Shown here in pieces: positions 35,737 through 44,262 of a stretch of 64,000 bases of DNA (position 1 is its first letter; each line of letters starts with the position of its first letter). The notes beneath the pieces were generated by a model. That model ran no database searches and had not been told where the DNA came from. It saw only the letters and a list, made by a program, of their open reading frames with translations. Source of the DNA: Actinobacillus sp. (lineage in GTDB: Bacteria; Pseudomonadota; Gammaproteobacteria; Enterobacterales; Pasteurellaceae); assembly GCA_020026155.1 (NCBI GenBank), contig JAHHQX010000003.1, forward strand, positions 1 to 64,000, given 5' to 3'. Position numbers and translations under genes: made by a program.

Positions 35737-36456
35737 ATGGATAATTTAACTAAATTGTACCAGCACGGTACATTAGCAATGCTTATCGAAGGTATGCTAA
35801 AAGGCACTATGACAATGAAGGATCTCCTTGAGCATGGTGATACTGGGCTTGGTACAGGTGAAGGATTACACGGCGAACTTGTTGTGCTTGATGGACATCC
35901 TTATCTGGCTCAAGCAGATGGTACTATTCTCGAAGCAGGTCCAGATTTTGTTGTTCCTTACGCCAGTGTTCATTTCCAAAAACCTGAAGTTTCAATCAAG
36001 GTTGAAATGGAAAATGTAAGACAAGCCGACCTTCACGAACGTATTTGTGAATTTTACCCGTATGAAAATATTTTCTACGGCATCACAATTCGTGGTGAAT
36101 TCCGTGATGTAAATACGCGTATTGTTAAAAAACAATGCCCTCCGTATCCAAAACTTGTAGAAGTTGCTGAGCAACAAGCAACTTTCCACAAAGATCACGT
36201 GAAAGGTGCAGTAGTAGGATACTTCTCGCCTGAATTATTTAATGGTAGTGCAGTATCTGGCAACCATGTTCACTTTGTAGCAGATGATAAATCTATCGGT
36301 GGACATTTGTTAGATTTCGAATTAGTGAAAGGTGAAGTTATGATTCAACCATTCTCTACTATCGAAACTCACTTCCCATTGGATTATAAAGAATTCATGT
36401 GCGGAAAAATCAATCTTCATACTTTGGCAGACGAATTAGAACGTTCTGAAAAATAG
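35737..36456 (+). CDS. alsD: Alpha-acetolactate decarboxylase
   Basis: A 239-aa zinc enzyme that decarboxylates 2-acetolactate to acetoin. The motif GNHVHFVADDKSIGGHLLDF carries the zinc-binding histidines, and FYPYENIFYGITIRGEF is typical of the family. It is 16 bp downstream of alsS, so the pair forms a two-gene operon ending at the terminator 36475-36512. The two steps divert pyruvate to a neutral product and so limit acidification. There is no butanediol dehydrogenase gene next to it, so acetoin may be the end product, or the reductase is elsewhere. Confidence 0.95.
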   Translation: MDNLTKLYQHGTLAMLIEGMLKGTMTMKDLLEHGDTGLGTGEGLHGELVVLDGHPYLAQADGTILEAGPDFVVPYASVHFQKPEVSIKVEMENVRQADLHERICEFYPYENIFYGITIRGEFRDVNTRIVKKQCPPYPKLVEVAEQQATFHKDHVKGAVVGYFSPELFNGSAVSGNHVHFVADDKSIGGHLLDFELVKGEVMIQPFSTIETHFPLDYKEFMCGKINLHTLADELERSEK

Positions 36457-36474
36457 AGATTGATTAACTAGACT

Positions 36475-36512
36475 AAAAAGGTGCATAAAGGATTATGCGC
36501 CTTTTTCTTTTT
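36475..36512 (+). terminator. Terminator of alsSD
   Basis: AAAAAGG-T-GCATAA pairs with TTATGC-G-CCTTTTT (one G-U pair), followed by CTTTTTTTG. Confidence 0.85.
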
Positions 36513-36527
36513 TTGTAAAAAGAAACA

Positions 36528-36571
36528 TCACGCCCCGAAATTCATAAATTTTTATGCAAATCAGGGCGTGA
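36528..36571. repeat. Full copy of dispersed CACGCCCC palindrome
   Basis: TCACGCCCCGAAATTCATAA and the reverse-complement-like arm ending TCAGGGCGTGA, with an ATTTTTAT core, between convergent alsD and panF. Since alsD already has a terminator, this copy would serve panF or is an independent element. Representative of the family. Confidence 0.8.
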
Positions 36572-36590
36572 CATTATTTTTTAGAATTAA

Positions 36591-38027
36591 TTAGGCGGCA
36601 ATATTTTTCTTTTCCCCAAATTTATTCCCAAGTAAGAATGCAATTAATCCGAACAATAATGCTGGCACAATTGGATGGAATCCTAGAATTTGGATACTTT
36701 TTGCAGTTAAAAAGACATAGCTACAAAATCCCACGATCATTGAGCTCACTCCCCCAACACTATTCGCTTTTTTCCAGTAAAGCCCAAATAGAATCACCCA
36801 TAAGAAGGTTGTCTCTAACCCTCCTAGAGCAAAAAGATTCAACCAAATCAACATATCTGGTGGGTTTAATACAGAAACTGTAACCACGATCGTAATAAGT
36901 AATGTTGCTGCAGTGGATAAACGTTTGATATGTTTTTCGTTGGCAATCCCATCTGGTTTAAAATGTAAATAGAGATCTTTAATTAGCGTGGAAGATGTCT
37001 GAATTAACATACTATCAATTGAAGACATAATCGCAGCCATCGGTGCAGCTAGGAAAATACCAGCCACTGCTGGGGGTAATACTTTGATCATTAATAACGG
37101 AATGATTTTATCGGTTACCGTCAGATCAGGAATAATCGCACGCCCTAAAGCACCCGATAAATGAATACTTACCATTAATAACGCAATCACGATCGTACCA
37201 ATAATTACCCCTCGGTGTAAGGCTTGGCTATTTTTATAAGACATAGCGCGTACGACCGTACTTGGTAATCCTAATAAGCCAAAACATACCAGCACCCAAA
37301 ATGAGGTCATAAAGGTAAAATCAAGCGGACGCGATTTAATTCCGTATGGGGTCACTAAACGAGGATTAATTTCGGTTAATGTATGCATAATCTTATGCAC
37401 ACCACCGCCGGCATGAATCACGGCGAATAACAGTAAAAACGTCCCAACCATCATAATCATGCCTTGGATGCTGTCAGTCAATACCACGGCACGGAACCCA
37501 CCGATAAAAGTATAAATCCCCACAGTTAATGCAAAGAAAATGACCGCCCAACGGTAATCAAGGTTAAGTGTTGTTTCCAGTAATCGCCCTGCCCCAATAA
37601 ATTGCACTGCCATCATAATAAAAAATGACACCATTAATGCAAGGCTTGCGAGTAACATCAAGGTTGGGCTTTTGTAGCGGTCATATAAAATATCGTTAAT
37701 CGTTAAACTATTGTTTTTACGTGCAAGAATCGCAAATTTTTTTCCAAGTACACCAAGTGTAAAAAGCACCACTGGAACCTGAATCATGGCAAGCAATACC
37801 CAACCCAGCCCGAATTTATATGCTGCTCCTGGTCCGCCAATAAATGAACTCGCCCCAACATAAGTCGCGGCGGTGGTCATCGCGAGTACGAAACCGGTCA
37901 TCGAACGGTTACCTACATAATATTCTGTTAAAAAATCGCCTTTTTGACGTTGAGTATAAGCATAAATTGCCCCTGCAAATACGACGACAATATAGCCCAG
38001 CAAAGGTAATAAAATAGCTAGTTGCAT
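36591..38027 (-). CDS. panF: Sodium/pantothenate symporter
   Basis: A 478-aa sodium:solute symporter with about 13 transmembrane segments. The N-terminal pattern FLTEYYVGNRSMTGFVLAMT and the SSSF symporter signature region support PanF. It imports pantothenate for coenzyme A synthesis. It overlaps the yhdT stop by 10 bases and is the last gene of aroQ-accB-accC-yhdT-panF, the enterobacterial and Pasteurellaceae order, so the assignment is firm. Confidence 0.95.
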   Translation of the reverse strand: MQLAILLPLLGYIVVVFAGAIYAYTQRQKGDFLTEYYVGNRSMTGFVLAMTTAATYVGASSFIGGPGAAYKFGLGWVLLAMIQVPVVLFTLGVLGKKFAILARKNNSLTINDILYDRYKSPTLMLLASLALMVSFFIMMAVQFIGAGRLLETTLNLDYRWAVIFFALTVGIYTFIGGFRAVVLTDSIQGMIMMVGTFLLLFAVIHAGGGVHKIMHTLTEINPRLVTPYGIKSRPLDFTFMTSFWVLVCFGLLGLPSTVVRAMSYKNSQALHRGVIIGTIVIALLMVSIHLSGALGRAIIPDLTVTDKIIPLLMIKVLPPAVAGIFLAAPMAAIMSSIDSMLIQTSSTLIKDLYLHFKPDGIANEKHIKRLSTAATLLITIVVTVSVLNPPDMLIWLNLFALGGLETTFLWVILFGLYWKKANSVGGVSSMIVGFCSYVFLTAKSIQILGFHPIVPALLFGLIAFLLGNKFGEKKNIAA

Positions 38028-38299
38028 TTGTGATTCTCAGATTTTTTTGACTCATCAGAACAATCCGCATCTAATTCAATATCTTTGAAAAAGAAATGAA
38101 TGACGATAGCGGTAACGATGATAAATAGGATAGGAAGATAAAAACAGGCAAGCTCAAACCAAAGCGGGAATCCTAGCAAACCAGTCTGCTGTGGCGCAAA
38201 ATAAGCACATAAACACCACCCACACAGATAGAATACGGTTAACCCAAAAGCTAATCGTGCTTCTTTTGTTGCCTGTTTTAAAGGATTTTTAACACTCAT
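38018..38299 (-). CDS. yhdT: YhdT family membrane protein (DUF997)
   Basis: A 93-aa protein with two transmembrane segments (about 18-38 and 50-70) and the family pattern YLCGWCLCAYFAP..GLLGFPLWFELAC. It always travels with panF and overlaps it by 10 bases; a role as an accessory subunit of the symporter is inferred from this linkage. C-terminal tail is charged and cytoplasmic. Confidence 0.93.
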   Translation of the reverse strand: MSVKNPLKQATKEARLAFGLTVFYLCGWCLCAYFAPQQTGLLGFPLWFELACFYLPILFIIVTAIVIHFFFKDIELDADCSDESKKSENHKCN

Positions 38300-38370
38300 A
38301 TGTCATTTCATAAAAATGGGAAAAGGGGGGTTGAAACGCCCCCTTTGTATTTTATTAACTGAATTAATTA

Positions 38371-39714
38371 TTAGTTTAATCCAAGTTTTTTCTCTAAATA
38401 GTGAATATTTGTTCCACCTTTTTGGAAATTCTCATCAGAAAGAATCTCTTCTTGAAGTGGAATATTTGTTTTAATACCACTAATAATCGTTTCTGCTAGT
38501 GCATTTTTCATACGTGCAATTGCTACATCACGAGTTTCCCCATGGGTAATCAATTTACCTACCATGGAATCATAATGTGGCGGTACACTGTAGCCACCGT
38601 AAAGATGCGAATCCCAACGCACACCAATACCACCTGGTGAATGCAAGTGTGCAATTTTACCTGGCGATGGTAAGAAGGTATTTGGATCTTCTGCATTGAT
38701 ACGGCATTCGATTGCGTGTCCACGTACTTTAATATCGTTTTGTGTAATAGATAACGGTAAACCGGATGCAATGCGAAGTTGTTCTTTAACGAGATCAACA
38801 CCGGTAATCATTTCTGTGACTGGATGTTCTACCTGAATACGCGTATTCATTTCAATGAAATAGAATTCACCATTTTCATACAAGAATTCAAATGTACCTG
38901 CACCGCTATAGCCGATTTCTAAACACGCATTCGCACAGCGAGAACCAATATTGCGACGAGTTTCTTCATCAATACCTGGGGCTGGCGCTTCTTCTAGTAC
39001 TTTTTGATGGCGACGTTGCATTGAACAATCGCGTTCAGCTAAGTAAACTGCATGACCGCATTTATCTGCTAATACTTGGATTTCAATATGACGTGGGTTT
39101 TCAAGGTATTTTTCCATGTAAACCATATCGTTATTGAATGCTGCTTTCGCTTCTGCTTTAGTTAAAGCAATGGCTTCTTCTAGGTTATCATCGCTACGCA
39201 CTACACGCATACCGCGACCACCACCGCCACCAGAGGCTTTAATGATCACTGGATAGCCAATACGTGCAGCAATCGCTTTATTTTTAACCATATCAGAACC
39301 TAATGGACCATCTGAGCCTGGCACACAAGGTACACCTGCTTTTTTCATTGCATTAATCGCAGAAACTTTATCCCCCATAAGGCGAATAACTTCTGGGCTT
39401 GGTCCAATAAAAATAAAGCCTGAACGTTCAACTTGTTCAGCAAAATCAGCGTTTTCTGATAAAAAACCATAGCCTGGGTGAATAGCATCTGCACCCGTTA
39501 CTTCTGCTGCAGCAATAATCGCAGGAACATTTAAGTAACTTTTTGTAGAAGGTGCAGGACCAATACAGACGGTTTCATCTGCTAATAATACGTGTTTTAA
39601 TTCACGATCTGCTGTGGAATGAACCGCTACGGTTTTAATGCCCATTTCTTTACAAGCACGTAAAATACGTAACGCAATTTCACCGCGATTAGCAATCACT
39701 ACTTTTTCGATCAT
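38371..39714 (-). CDS. accC: Acetyl-CoA carboxylase, biotin carboxylase subunit
   Basis: A 447-aa ATP-grasp enzyme that carboxylates biotin on AccB, the first step of fatty acid synthesis. Seen: KVVIANRGEIALRILRA, the glycine-rich ATP loop KASGGGGGRGMRVV, EKYLENPRHIEIQV and NTRIQVEHPVTE with catalytic residues. It follows accB by 15 bp, as expected for the accBC operon. Confidence 0.98.
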   Translation of the reverse strand: MIEKVVIANRGEIALRILRACKEMGIKTVAVHSTADRELKHVLLADETVCIGPAPSTKSYLNVPAIIAAAEVTGADAIHPGYGFLSENADFAEQVERSGFIFIGPSPEVIRLMGDKVSAINAMKKAGVPCVPGSDGPLGSDMVKNKAIAARIGYPVIIKASGGGGGRGMRVVRSDDNLEEAIALTKAEAKAAFNNDMVYMEKYLENPRHIEIQVLADKCGHAVYLAERDCSMQRRHQKVLEEAPAPGIDEETRRNIGSRCANACLEIGYSGAGTFEFLYENGEFYFIEMNTRIQVEHPVTEMITGVDLVKEQLRIASGLPLSITQNDIKVRGHAIECRINAEDPNTFLPSPGKIAHLHSPGGIGVRWDSHLYGGYSVPPHYDSMVGKLITHGETRDVAIARMKNALAETIISGIKTNIPLQEEILSDENFQKGGTNIHYLEKKLGLN

Positions 39715-39729
39715 GCAAAACTCCAGTTT

Positions 39730-40191
39730 TTATTCGATAATCATTAACGGTTGATCAAATTCTACCGCTTCACCATCATTAATTAAGATTGCTTTTACCA
39801 CACCCGCTTTATCAGCTTCGATACGGTTCATCATTTTCATTGCTTCAACGATACAAAGTGCATCGCCAGCATTTACTTTTTGTCCAATTTCAACAAATGG
39901 TGCAGCTTCTGGGCTTGGAGAGCGATAGAAAGTACCGACCATTGGTGAACGCACTTGGTGACCTGACATCACTTCTTCTTGTTTTTCTTCAACAGCTGGT
40001 GCTGCTGCAGTCGCAACTGGTGCGGCTTGAACAGTTTGCATTGTCATAGCGGGTGCATGCGCAGGTGCGATTGCTACTGCTGGAGTTCCGCGATTAATAC
40101 GAATTGTTTCTTCACCCTCAGAAATTTCAAGCTCCATGATGCCTGATTCTTCAACTAACTCGATAAGTTTTTTAATTTTACGTACGTCCAT
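39730..40191 (-). CDS. accB: Acetyl-CoA carboxylase, biotin carboxyl carrier protein
   Basis: A 153-aa carrier. The C-terminal biotinyl domain has the biotin attachment site EAMKMMN (Lys at about 118). A mobile Ala/Pro-rich linker (about 38-75) joins it to an N-terminal region MDVRKIKKLIELVEES. Ribosome site AGGA. First gene of accBC; aroQ lies upstream across a 146-bp gap. Confidence 0.98.
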   Translation of the reverse strand: MDVRKIKKLIELVEESGIMELEISEGEETIRINRGTPAVAIAPAHAPAMTMQTVQAAPVATAAAPAVEEKQEEVMSGHQVRSPMVGTFYRSPSPEAAPFVEIGQKVNAGDALCIVEAMKMMNRIEADKAGVVKAILINDGEAVEFDQPLMIIE

Positions 40192-40337
40192 AATTTATCC
40201 TAAATTAATTTTTAGTTTTAATGCCTCATTTTGTGACGAATAAAATGAGGTATGGTGTCCAAGAGTTTGGCAAGTATTCCTTAAAATACACCTTTTAGCA
40301 ATGAAAATCTCCGATTTTCTGCGAAAATTGGCAATTT

Positions 40338-40775
40338 TCAGCTATTTTTCAAGAAATCTATTGCATAATTTACGGCAAATTCATACCCCTTTGCCCCTAA
40401 CCCACAAATGACACCTTTCGCAATATCACTAAAATAAGAGTGATGTCGAAATGCTTCACGTTGGTGGACATTAGAAAGATGAATTTCAATAAACGGAATA
40501 TTTACTGCGAGTATTGCATCACGCAGAGCAACACTCGTATGCGTAAAGGCGGCAGGATTAAACAAAATGAAATCCACATTCCCAAGGCTTTCATGAATTT
40601 TATTGATAAGTTTTTCTTCGCTATTTGATTGAAAACACTCACAATCAATATCCGCTTGTTTCGCTAATCGTGTTACGTTATTCTCAATCATTTGTAACGT
40701 TGTGGAACCATAATGTTGCGGTTCACGCTTACCTAATAAATTCAAGTTAGGTCCATTGAGTAGCAGAATTTTCAT
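40338..40775 (-). CDS. aroQ: 3-dehydroquinate dehydratase, type II
   Basis: A 145-aa shikimate-pathway enzyme. Motifs LLNGPNLNLLGKREP with the catalytic tyrosine region QHYG, FNPAAFTHTSVALRDA and EIHLSNVHQREAFRHHS are those of type II dehydroquinases, which work as dodecamers. ATG start with AGGA upstream. It precedes accB as in related genomes. Confidence 0.97.
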   Translation of the reverse strand: MKILLLNGPNLNLLGKREPQHYGSTTLQMIENNVTRLAKQADIDCECFQSNSEEKLINKIHESLGNVDFILFNPAAFTHTSVALRDAILAVNIPFIEIHLSNVHQREAFRHHSYFSDIAKGVICGLGAKGYEFAVNYAIDFLKNS

Positions 40776-40870
40776 CCGTTATCCTGTTTTTGATTACATT
40801 TTCGCGGTATTTTACCGAAATTTAAAACATTTTTCATTGATTTATGAAAATAATTTTAAGAGCTCGTACC

Positions 40871-41887
40871 TCAAGATTGAGAAAGCACACCACTTGCCAC
40901 GCATTCAATGAACTCTTGATCATCTAAATTTAAGACCGGTTGCGGTGCATTAGGCCATGCGCGTACTAATTGGTAATCCATCAAGCCCAATGTATCAAGC
41001 CCTGGAATAGTATCAGGCGTGTATTGAGCAGAAATTCGCGCTAATTGTGTTAAGCCAAAGCTACTTTCAATACTTGAGCTAATAATCGCTTTCATCCCTA
41101 AACGATTCGCGGTCTGAATTAATGCGATACATTTCTGTAAAGAACCCACAAGCGTCGGTTTGATCACGATCGCACTAAGCTGATTTTCTGGCATTAATTG
41201 AAAACCAGGATCACGTAATGTTTCATCCCATGCAATAGCAATCCCTGTGTTTTTTGCAAATGCTAAGCTATCTTCAGGTTTTTTACACGGTTCTTCTAAA
41301 AATTGAATACGTTGACGAAATTCTGGTTTAATGTATTTAGCAAAAAGTTGTGCCTTTTCTGGTGTCCACGCGCGATTTGCATCTAACCGTAGCTTCAGAT
41401 CAGGAATGGCTTCTAAAAACATATTCACGATCATGCCATCCCGATTTGCCTCATATAATCCAACTTTAATTTTTCCGACTTTCTCACCTGTCGTATTTTC
41501 TAATTTATGGAAAAGTTCATCGGGATCACCATAGCAAAGCGGTGCTGTTTGGTAATTTCCTTCTTCCTGCAAATAACCCGATAATTCAGTTAACGCACAA
41601 CTTAATCCGAAAGCGACGGAAGGATAAAGATTATCTAAACTTAAAATAAGATTTTCACTACGTGCTTGATTCCAATTTTTAAGCCAAACTAAGGTTTGAC
41701 ACAACGCCTCTTCAACATTTTCTTGACTAAAACCAGGTAAAGGAGCAATTTCTCCCCACCCGATATTATCGCCACATTGCACTTTGACGAGCAATCCCTC
41801 TCTTACTTTAAGAAAGCGATTACGCAGTACGACTTGGCTGTCAACAGGAATACGATAACGGTAAATTTCATAGGCTCTTTTTGTCAT
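40871..41887 (-). CDS. menC: o-Succinylbenzoate synthase
   Basis: A 338-aa enolase-superfamily enzyme that dehydrates SHCHC to o-succinylbenzoate in menaquinone synthesis. The start at 41887 has GAGGAAA; the longer frame to 41908 would overlap the small lipoprotein gene. Seen: the catalytic lysines in GKIKVGLYE and VIKPTLVGSL, and metal ligands in LRLDANRAW, EEPCK and WDETL. Menaquinone serves fumarate respiration (see dcuB and frdA). It begins 10 bp after the small lipoprotein stop, so it is likely co-transcribed with it and perhaps terC. Confidence 0.95.
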   Translation of the reverse strand: MTKRAYEIYRYRIPVDSQVVLRNRFLKVREGLLVKVQCGDNIGWGEIAPLPGFSQENVEEALCQTLVWLKNWNQARSENLILSLDNLYPSVAFGLSCALTELSGYLQEEGNYQTAPLCYGDPDELFHKLENTTGEKVGKIKVGLYEANRDGMIVNMFLEAIPDLKLRLDANRAWTPEKAQLFAKYIKPEFRQRIQFLEEPCKKPEDSLAFAKNTGIAIAWDETLRDPGFQLMPENQLSAIVIKPTLVGSLQKCIALIQTANRLGMKAIISSSIESSFGLTQLARISAQYTPDTIPGLDTLGLMDYQLVRAWPNAPQPVLNLDDQEFIECVASGVLSQS

Positions 41888-41897
41888 TTTATTTTCC

Positions 41898-42020
41898 TCA
41901 CATCTCACACGTTTTTGTTACATCATCATAGCGACCACCAGCATCCAAGCAGCGATCTACTTCCCCACAACCCATGAGTGCGCCAGTCATGACACATATA
42001 AAAAATACCTTTTTTACCAT
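41898..42020 (-). CDS. Tiny lipoprotein of 40 residues
   Basis: A short gene with good signals. ATG at 42020 is preceded by TAGGAGT at ideal spacing, and the stop is TGA at 41898. The product starts MVKKVFFICVMTGALMGCGE, a lipoprotein signal peptide with lipobox LMGC (Cys18), leaving a mature 23-residue peptide, CGEVDRCLDAGGRYDDVTKT followed by CEM, with two further cysteines that could form a disulfide. It lies between terC (26 bp upstream) and menC (10 bp downstream). I do not know its function; small lipoproteins with a CxDAGGxYD pattern occur in Pasteurellaceae and other gammaproteobacteria, by memory. Confidence 0.75.
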   Translation of the reverse strand: MVKKVFFICVMTGALMGCGEVDRCLDAGGRYDDVTKTCEM

Positions 42021-42045
42021 TTCGGACTCCTATTTATGTTAAGTG

Positions 42046-43074
42046 TTATTTCTTGTCTTTTTTAGGAAGCACAAGACTACAAACGACACTCACAACAAGT
42101 GTTGCGACTACGACAAATAATGATTGGTTTGGCGTAATATCGAAATGTGTAATGCCTAATGCGTGTAAACCGCCAAGTGCTAATTTCACACCGATAAATA
42201 ATAGTAAAAATACAACACCCTGCTCTAAGTAAGTTAAAATACCTTTCAAGCCTTCCAATACAAAATACAATGTTCTTAAACCTAAAATCGCAAACAACAT
42301 CGCACTGTAAACGATAAGGGGTTCTTTAGATACCGCGATAACCGCAGGTACACTATCGAATGAGAACATAATATCGCTAAGCTGAATCACAAATAAGCAC
42401 ACAAATAATGGCGTAGCAAAACGCATTGCACTCTTCGCACTCGTTAAGCTATTTTGTAATTGTTGTTTATCAGATTCAGAGCGCGTTTCATCTTGTAACG
42501 CTTGCTCAACATCTTGACGACTTACTACAAATTTATCTTTGAAAAGCGACGGTACGATTGGATAAAATTTATGAATTAATTTATTTGCTGGATGACTTGC
42601 ATAATCAATTTCGCTATCTTCACTTGTCGTTAACATTTTGAACACTGCATAGAAGATAATAAGTGCAAACACAAAATCTGCATATCCGCCGAAACTACTC
42701 ATAAATTTCACGCCGATAAGCACAAAAATCAATCGGAAAATGATGGCACCAATGACACCCCAAAATAAAACTTTATGACAATAGCGATTTGGTACGTTAA
42801 ACCACGCAAAAATTGCCCCAAATACAAAAAGGTTATCGACAGAAAGGCTTTTTTCTAGCATATAACCAGAGAGGAACAAGGATGCCATTTTGCTGCCGTG
42901 TTCCCACCACAAATAGCCTGCATAAACAAAAGCGATAACAACCCAAAAAATCGTCCATTTAATGGCAGAGCCTAAGGTAACTTCTTTATTCTCACGGTGA
43001 AGCCAATAATCGGTTACCATTGAAAAAATTACTAAAACTAGAAAAACAGTTAAATCAAGCGTTGTAACATTCAT
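42046..43074 (-). CDS. TerC-family integral membrane protein (Alx-like)
   Basis: A 342-aa membrane protein with about nine transmembrane segments. The motifs EKSLSVDNLFVFGAIFAWF and FDSVPAVIAVSKEPLIVYS are diagnostic of the TerC family (named for tellurite resistance). Alx-type members are linked to manganese export and alkaline response. ATG 43074 was chosen because the alternative ATG at 43107 lies within the menB terminator hairpin and would read through it. No strong ribosome site is seen. Inserted between menB and menC on the same strand. Confidence 0.9.
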   Translation of the reverse strand: MNVTTLDLTVFLVLVIFSMVTDYWLHRENKEVTLGSAIKWTIFWVVIAFVYAGYLWWEHGSKMASLFLSGYMLEKSLSVDNLFVFGAIFAWFNVPNRYCHKVLFWGVIGAIIFRLIFVLIGVKFMSSFGGYADFVFALIIFYAVFKMLTTSEDSEIDYASHPANKLIHKFYPIVPSLFKDKFVVSRQDVEQALQDETRSESDKQQLQNSLTSAKSAMRFATPLFVCLFVIQLSDIMFSFDSVPAVIAVSKEPLIVYSAMLFAILGLRTLYFVLEGLKGILTYLEQGVVFLLLFIGVKLALGGLHALGITHFDITPNQSLFVVVATLVVSVVCSLVLPKKDKK

Positions 43075-43095
43075 TTTATTAACACTAAAAACAGA

Positions 43096-43120
43096 AAAAA
43101 AGGGCAATAAATTGCCCTTT
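43096..43120 (-). terminator. Terminator of menB
   Basis: Perfect 10-bp stem AAAGGGCAAT/ATTGCCCTTT (43099-43120), AA loop, then U-tract on the minus strand. Confidence 0.85.
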
Positions 43121-43130
43121 ATGCAAAAGA

Positions 43131-43988
43131 TTATGGATTACGTTTAAATTTACTAAAGTCTGGCGCACGTTTTTCATTAAATGCGTTACGACCTTCTTGC
43201 CCTTCTTCAGTCATATAGAAAAGCATGGTAGCGTTACCCGCTAATTCTTGTAACCCTGCTTGACCGTCACAATCTGCATTTAAAGCAGCTTTTAAGCAAC
43301 GTAATGCGATAGGACTGTTACGTAGCATTTCACGGCACCAATGTACAGTTTCTTTTTCAAGTTCTGCATAAGGTACAACTGTGTTTACTAAGCCCATATC
43401 TAATGCTTCTTGAGCATTGTATTGACGGCATAAGAACCAAATTTCACGTGCTTTTTTCTGACCAACAAGGCGGGCCATATAGCTTGCACCCCAACCGCCA
43501 TCAAAAGAACCTACTTTCGGTCCAGTTTGACCAAAGATAGCGTTATCTGCTGCGATAGTTAAGTCACAAAGCATATGTAATACGTGACCACCACCGATTG
43601 CATAACCTGCAACCATAGCCACAACTGGTTTTGGACAAGAACGAATATCACGTTGGAAATCTAAAACGTTTAAGTGGTGAACACCAGCATCATCTTTATA
43701 ACCGCCGTAGTCCCCACGAACTTTTTGGTCACCACCTGAGCAGAATGCTTTTTCGCCTTCACCAGTAAGTACGATTACGCCAATTTTTTCATCGAAACGC
43801 GCATCAGCAAATGCGTTAATCATTTCTTTTACAGTTTGTGGGCGGAATGCGTTACGTACGTGTGGACGATTGATAGTGATTTTGGCAATACCTTCTGGCG
43901 ATTTGTGATAAAAAATATCTTCATATCCTTCACTAAAATCTTGCCATTCAATCGGTGCATATAATGCATCGTCTTTTGGATTTCGCAT
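43131..43988 (-). CDS. menB: 1,4-Dihydroxy-2-naphthoyl-CoA synthase
   Basis: A 285-aa crotonase-fold enzyme, exactly the E. coli length, that closes the naphthoquinone ring in menaquinone synthesis. Seen: ITINRPHVRNAFRPQTV, EKAFCSGGDQKVRGDYGGY, AGYAIGGGHVLHM and GQTGPKVGSFDGGWGASYMAR. AAGGAA precedes the start. It is followed by its own terminator, so terC and menC downstream probably have a separate promoter. Confidence 0.97.
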   Translation of the reverse strand: MRNPKDDALYAPIEWQDFSEGYEDIFYHKSPEGIAKITINRPHVRNAFRPQTVKEMINAFADARFDEKIGVIVLTGEGEKAFCSGGDQKVRGDYGGYKDDAGVHHLNVLDFQRDIRSCPKPVVAMVAGYAIGGGHVLHMLCDLTIAADNAIFGQTGPKVGSFDGGWGASYMARLVGQKKAREIWFLCRQYNAQEALDMGLVNTVVPYAELEKETVHWCREMLRNSPIALRCLKAALNADCDGQAGLQELAGNATMLFYMTEEGQEGRNAFNEKRAPDFSKFKRNP

Positions 43989-44110
43989 AAAAATTCCTTG
44001 TATTTGCTAAAAAACGGCGGGAATTATACCTGAAATTCTGTTTTAGCAAAACTCTGAAAATTCCCCATATCACATTCCTATTAAAAATAATGTAAAAAGC
44101 ATAATTTATT

Positions 44111-44132
44111 CCGAAAATTGGGGCGTGATTTT
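44111..44132. repeat. Half copy of dispersed palindrome upstream of dcuB
   Basis: Right arm CCGAAAATTGGGGCGTGATT; the left arm is absent. It abuts the CRP site. Confidence 0.55.
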
Positions 44133-44142
44133 TGAACAAATT

Positions 44143-44158
44143 TGTGATCGCGGTCACA
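44143..44158. promoter_or_regulatory. Near-consensus CRP site upstream of dcuB
   Basis: TGTGA-TCGCGG-TCACA matches both half sites of the CRP consensus, flanked by AT. It is about 105 bp upstream of the dcuB start, so cAMP-CRP control of dicarboxylate transport is likely. Confidence 0.7.
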
Positions 44159-44262
44159 ATTTGAAAATAAAAACCCTACTTATTTCAAGGTTAAATTGTT
44201 GTACGCAATTTCTTTCACTAAAATACGCCTTTTTAGAATTATTATTTCATTTGGAGTCTATT

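Noticed and set aside
43075..43107. Upstream ATG 43107 as the terC start
   Set aside because: It lies inside the menB terminator hairpin and would add residues with no family support.
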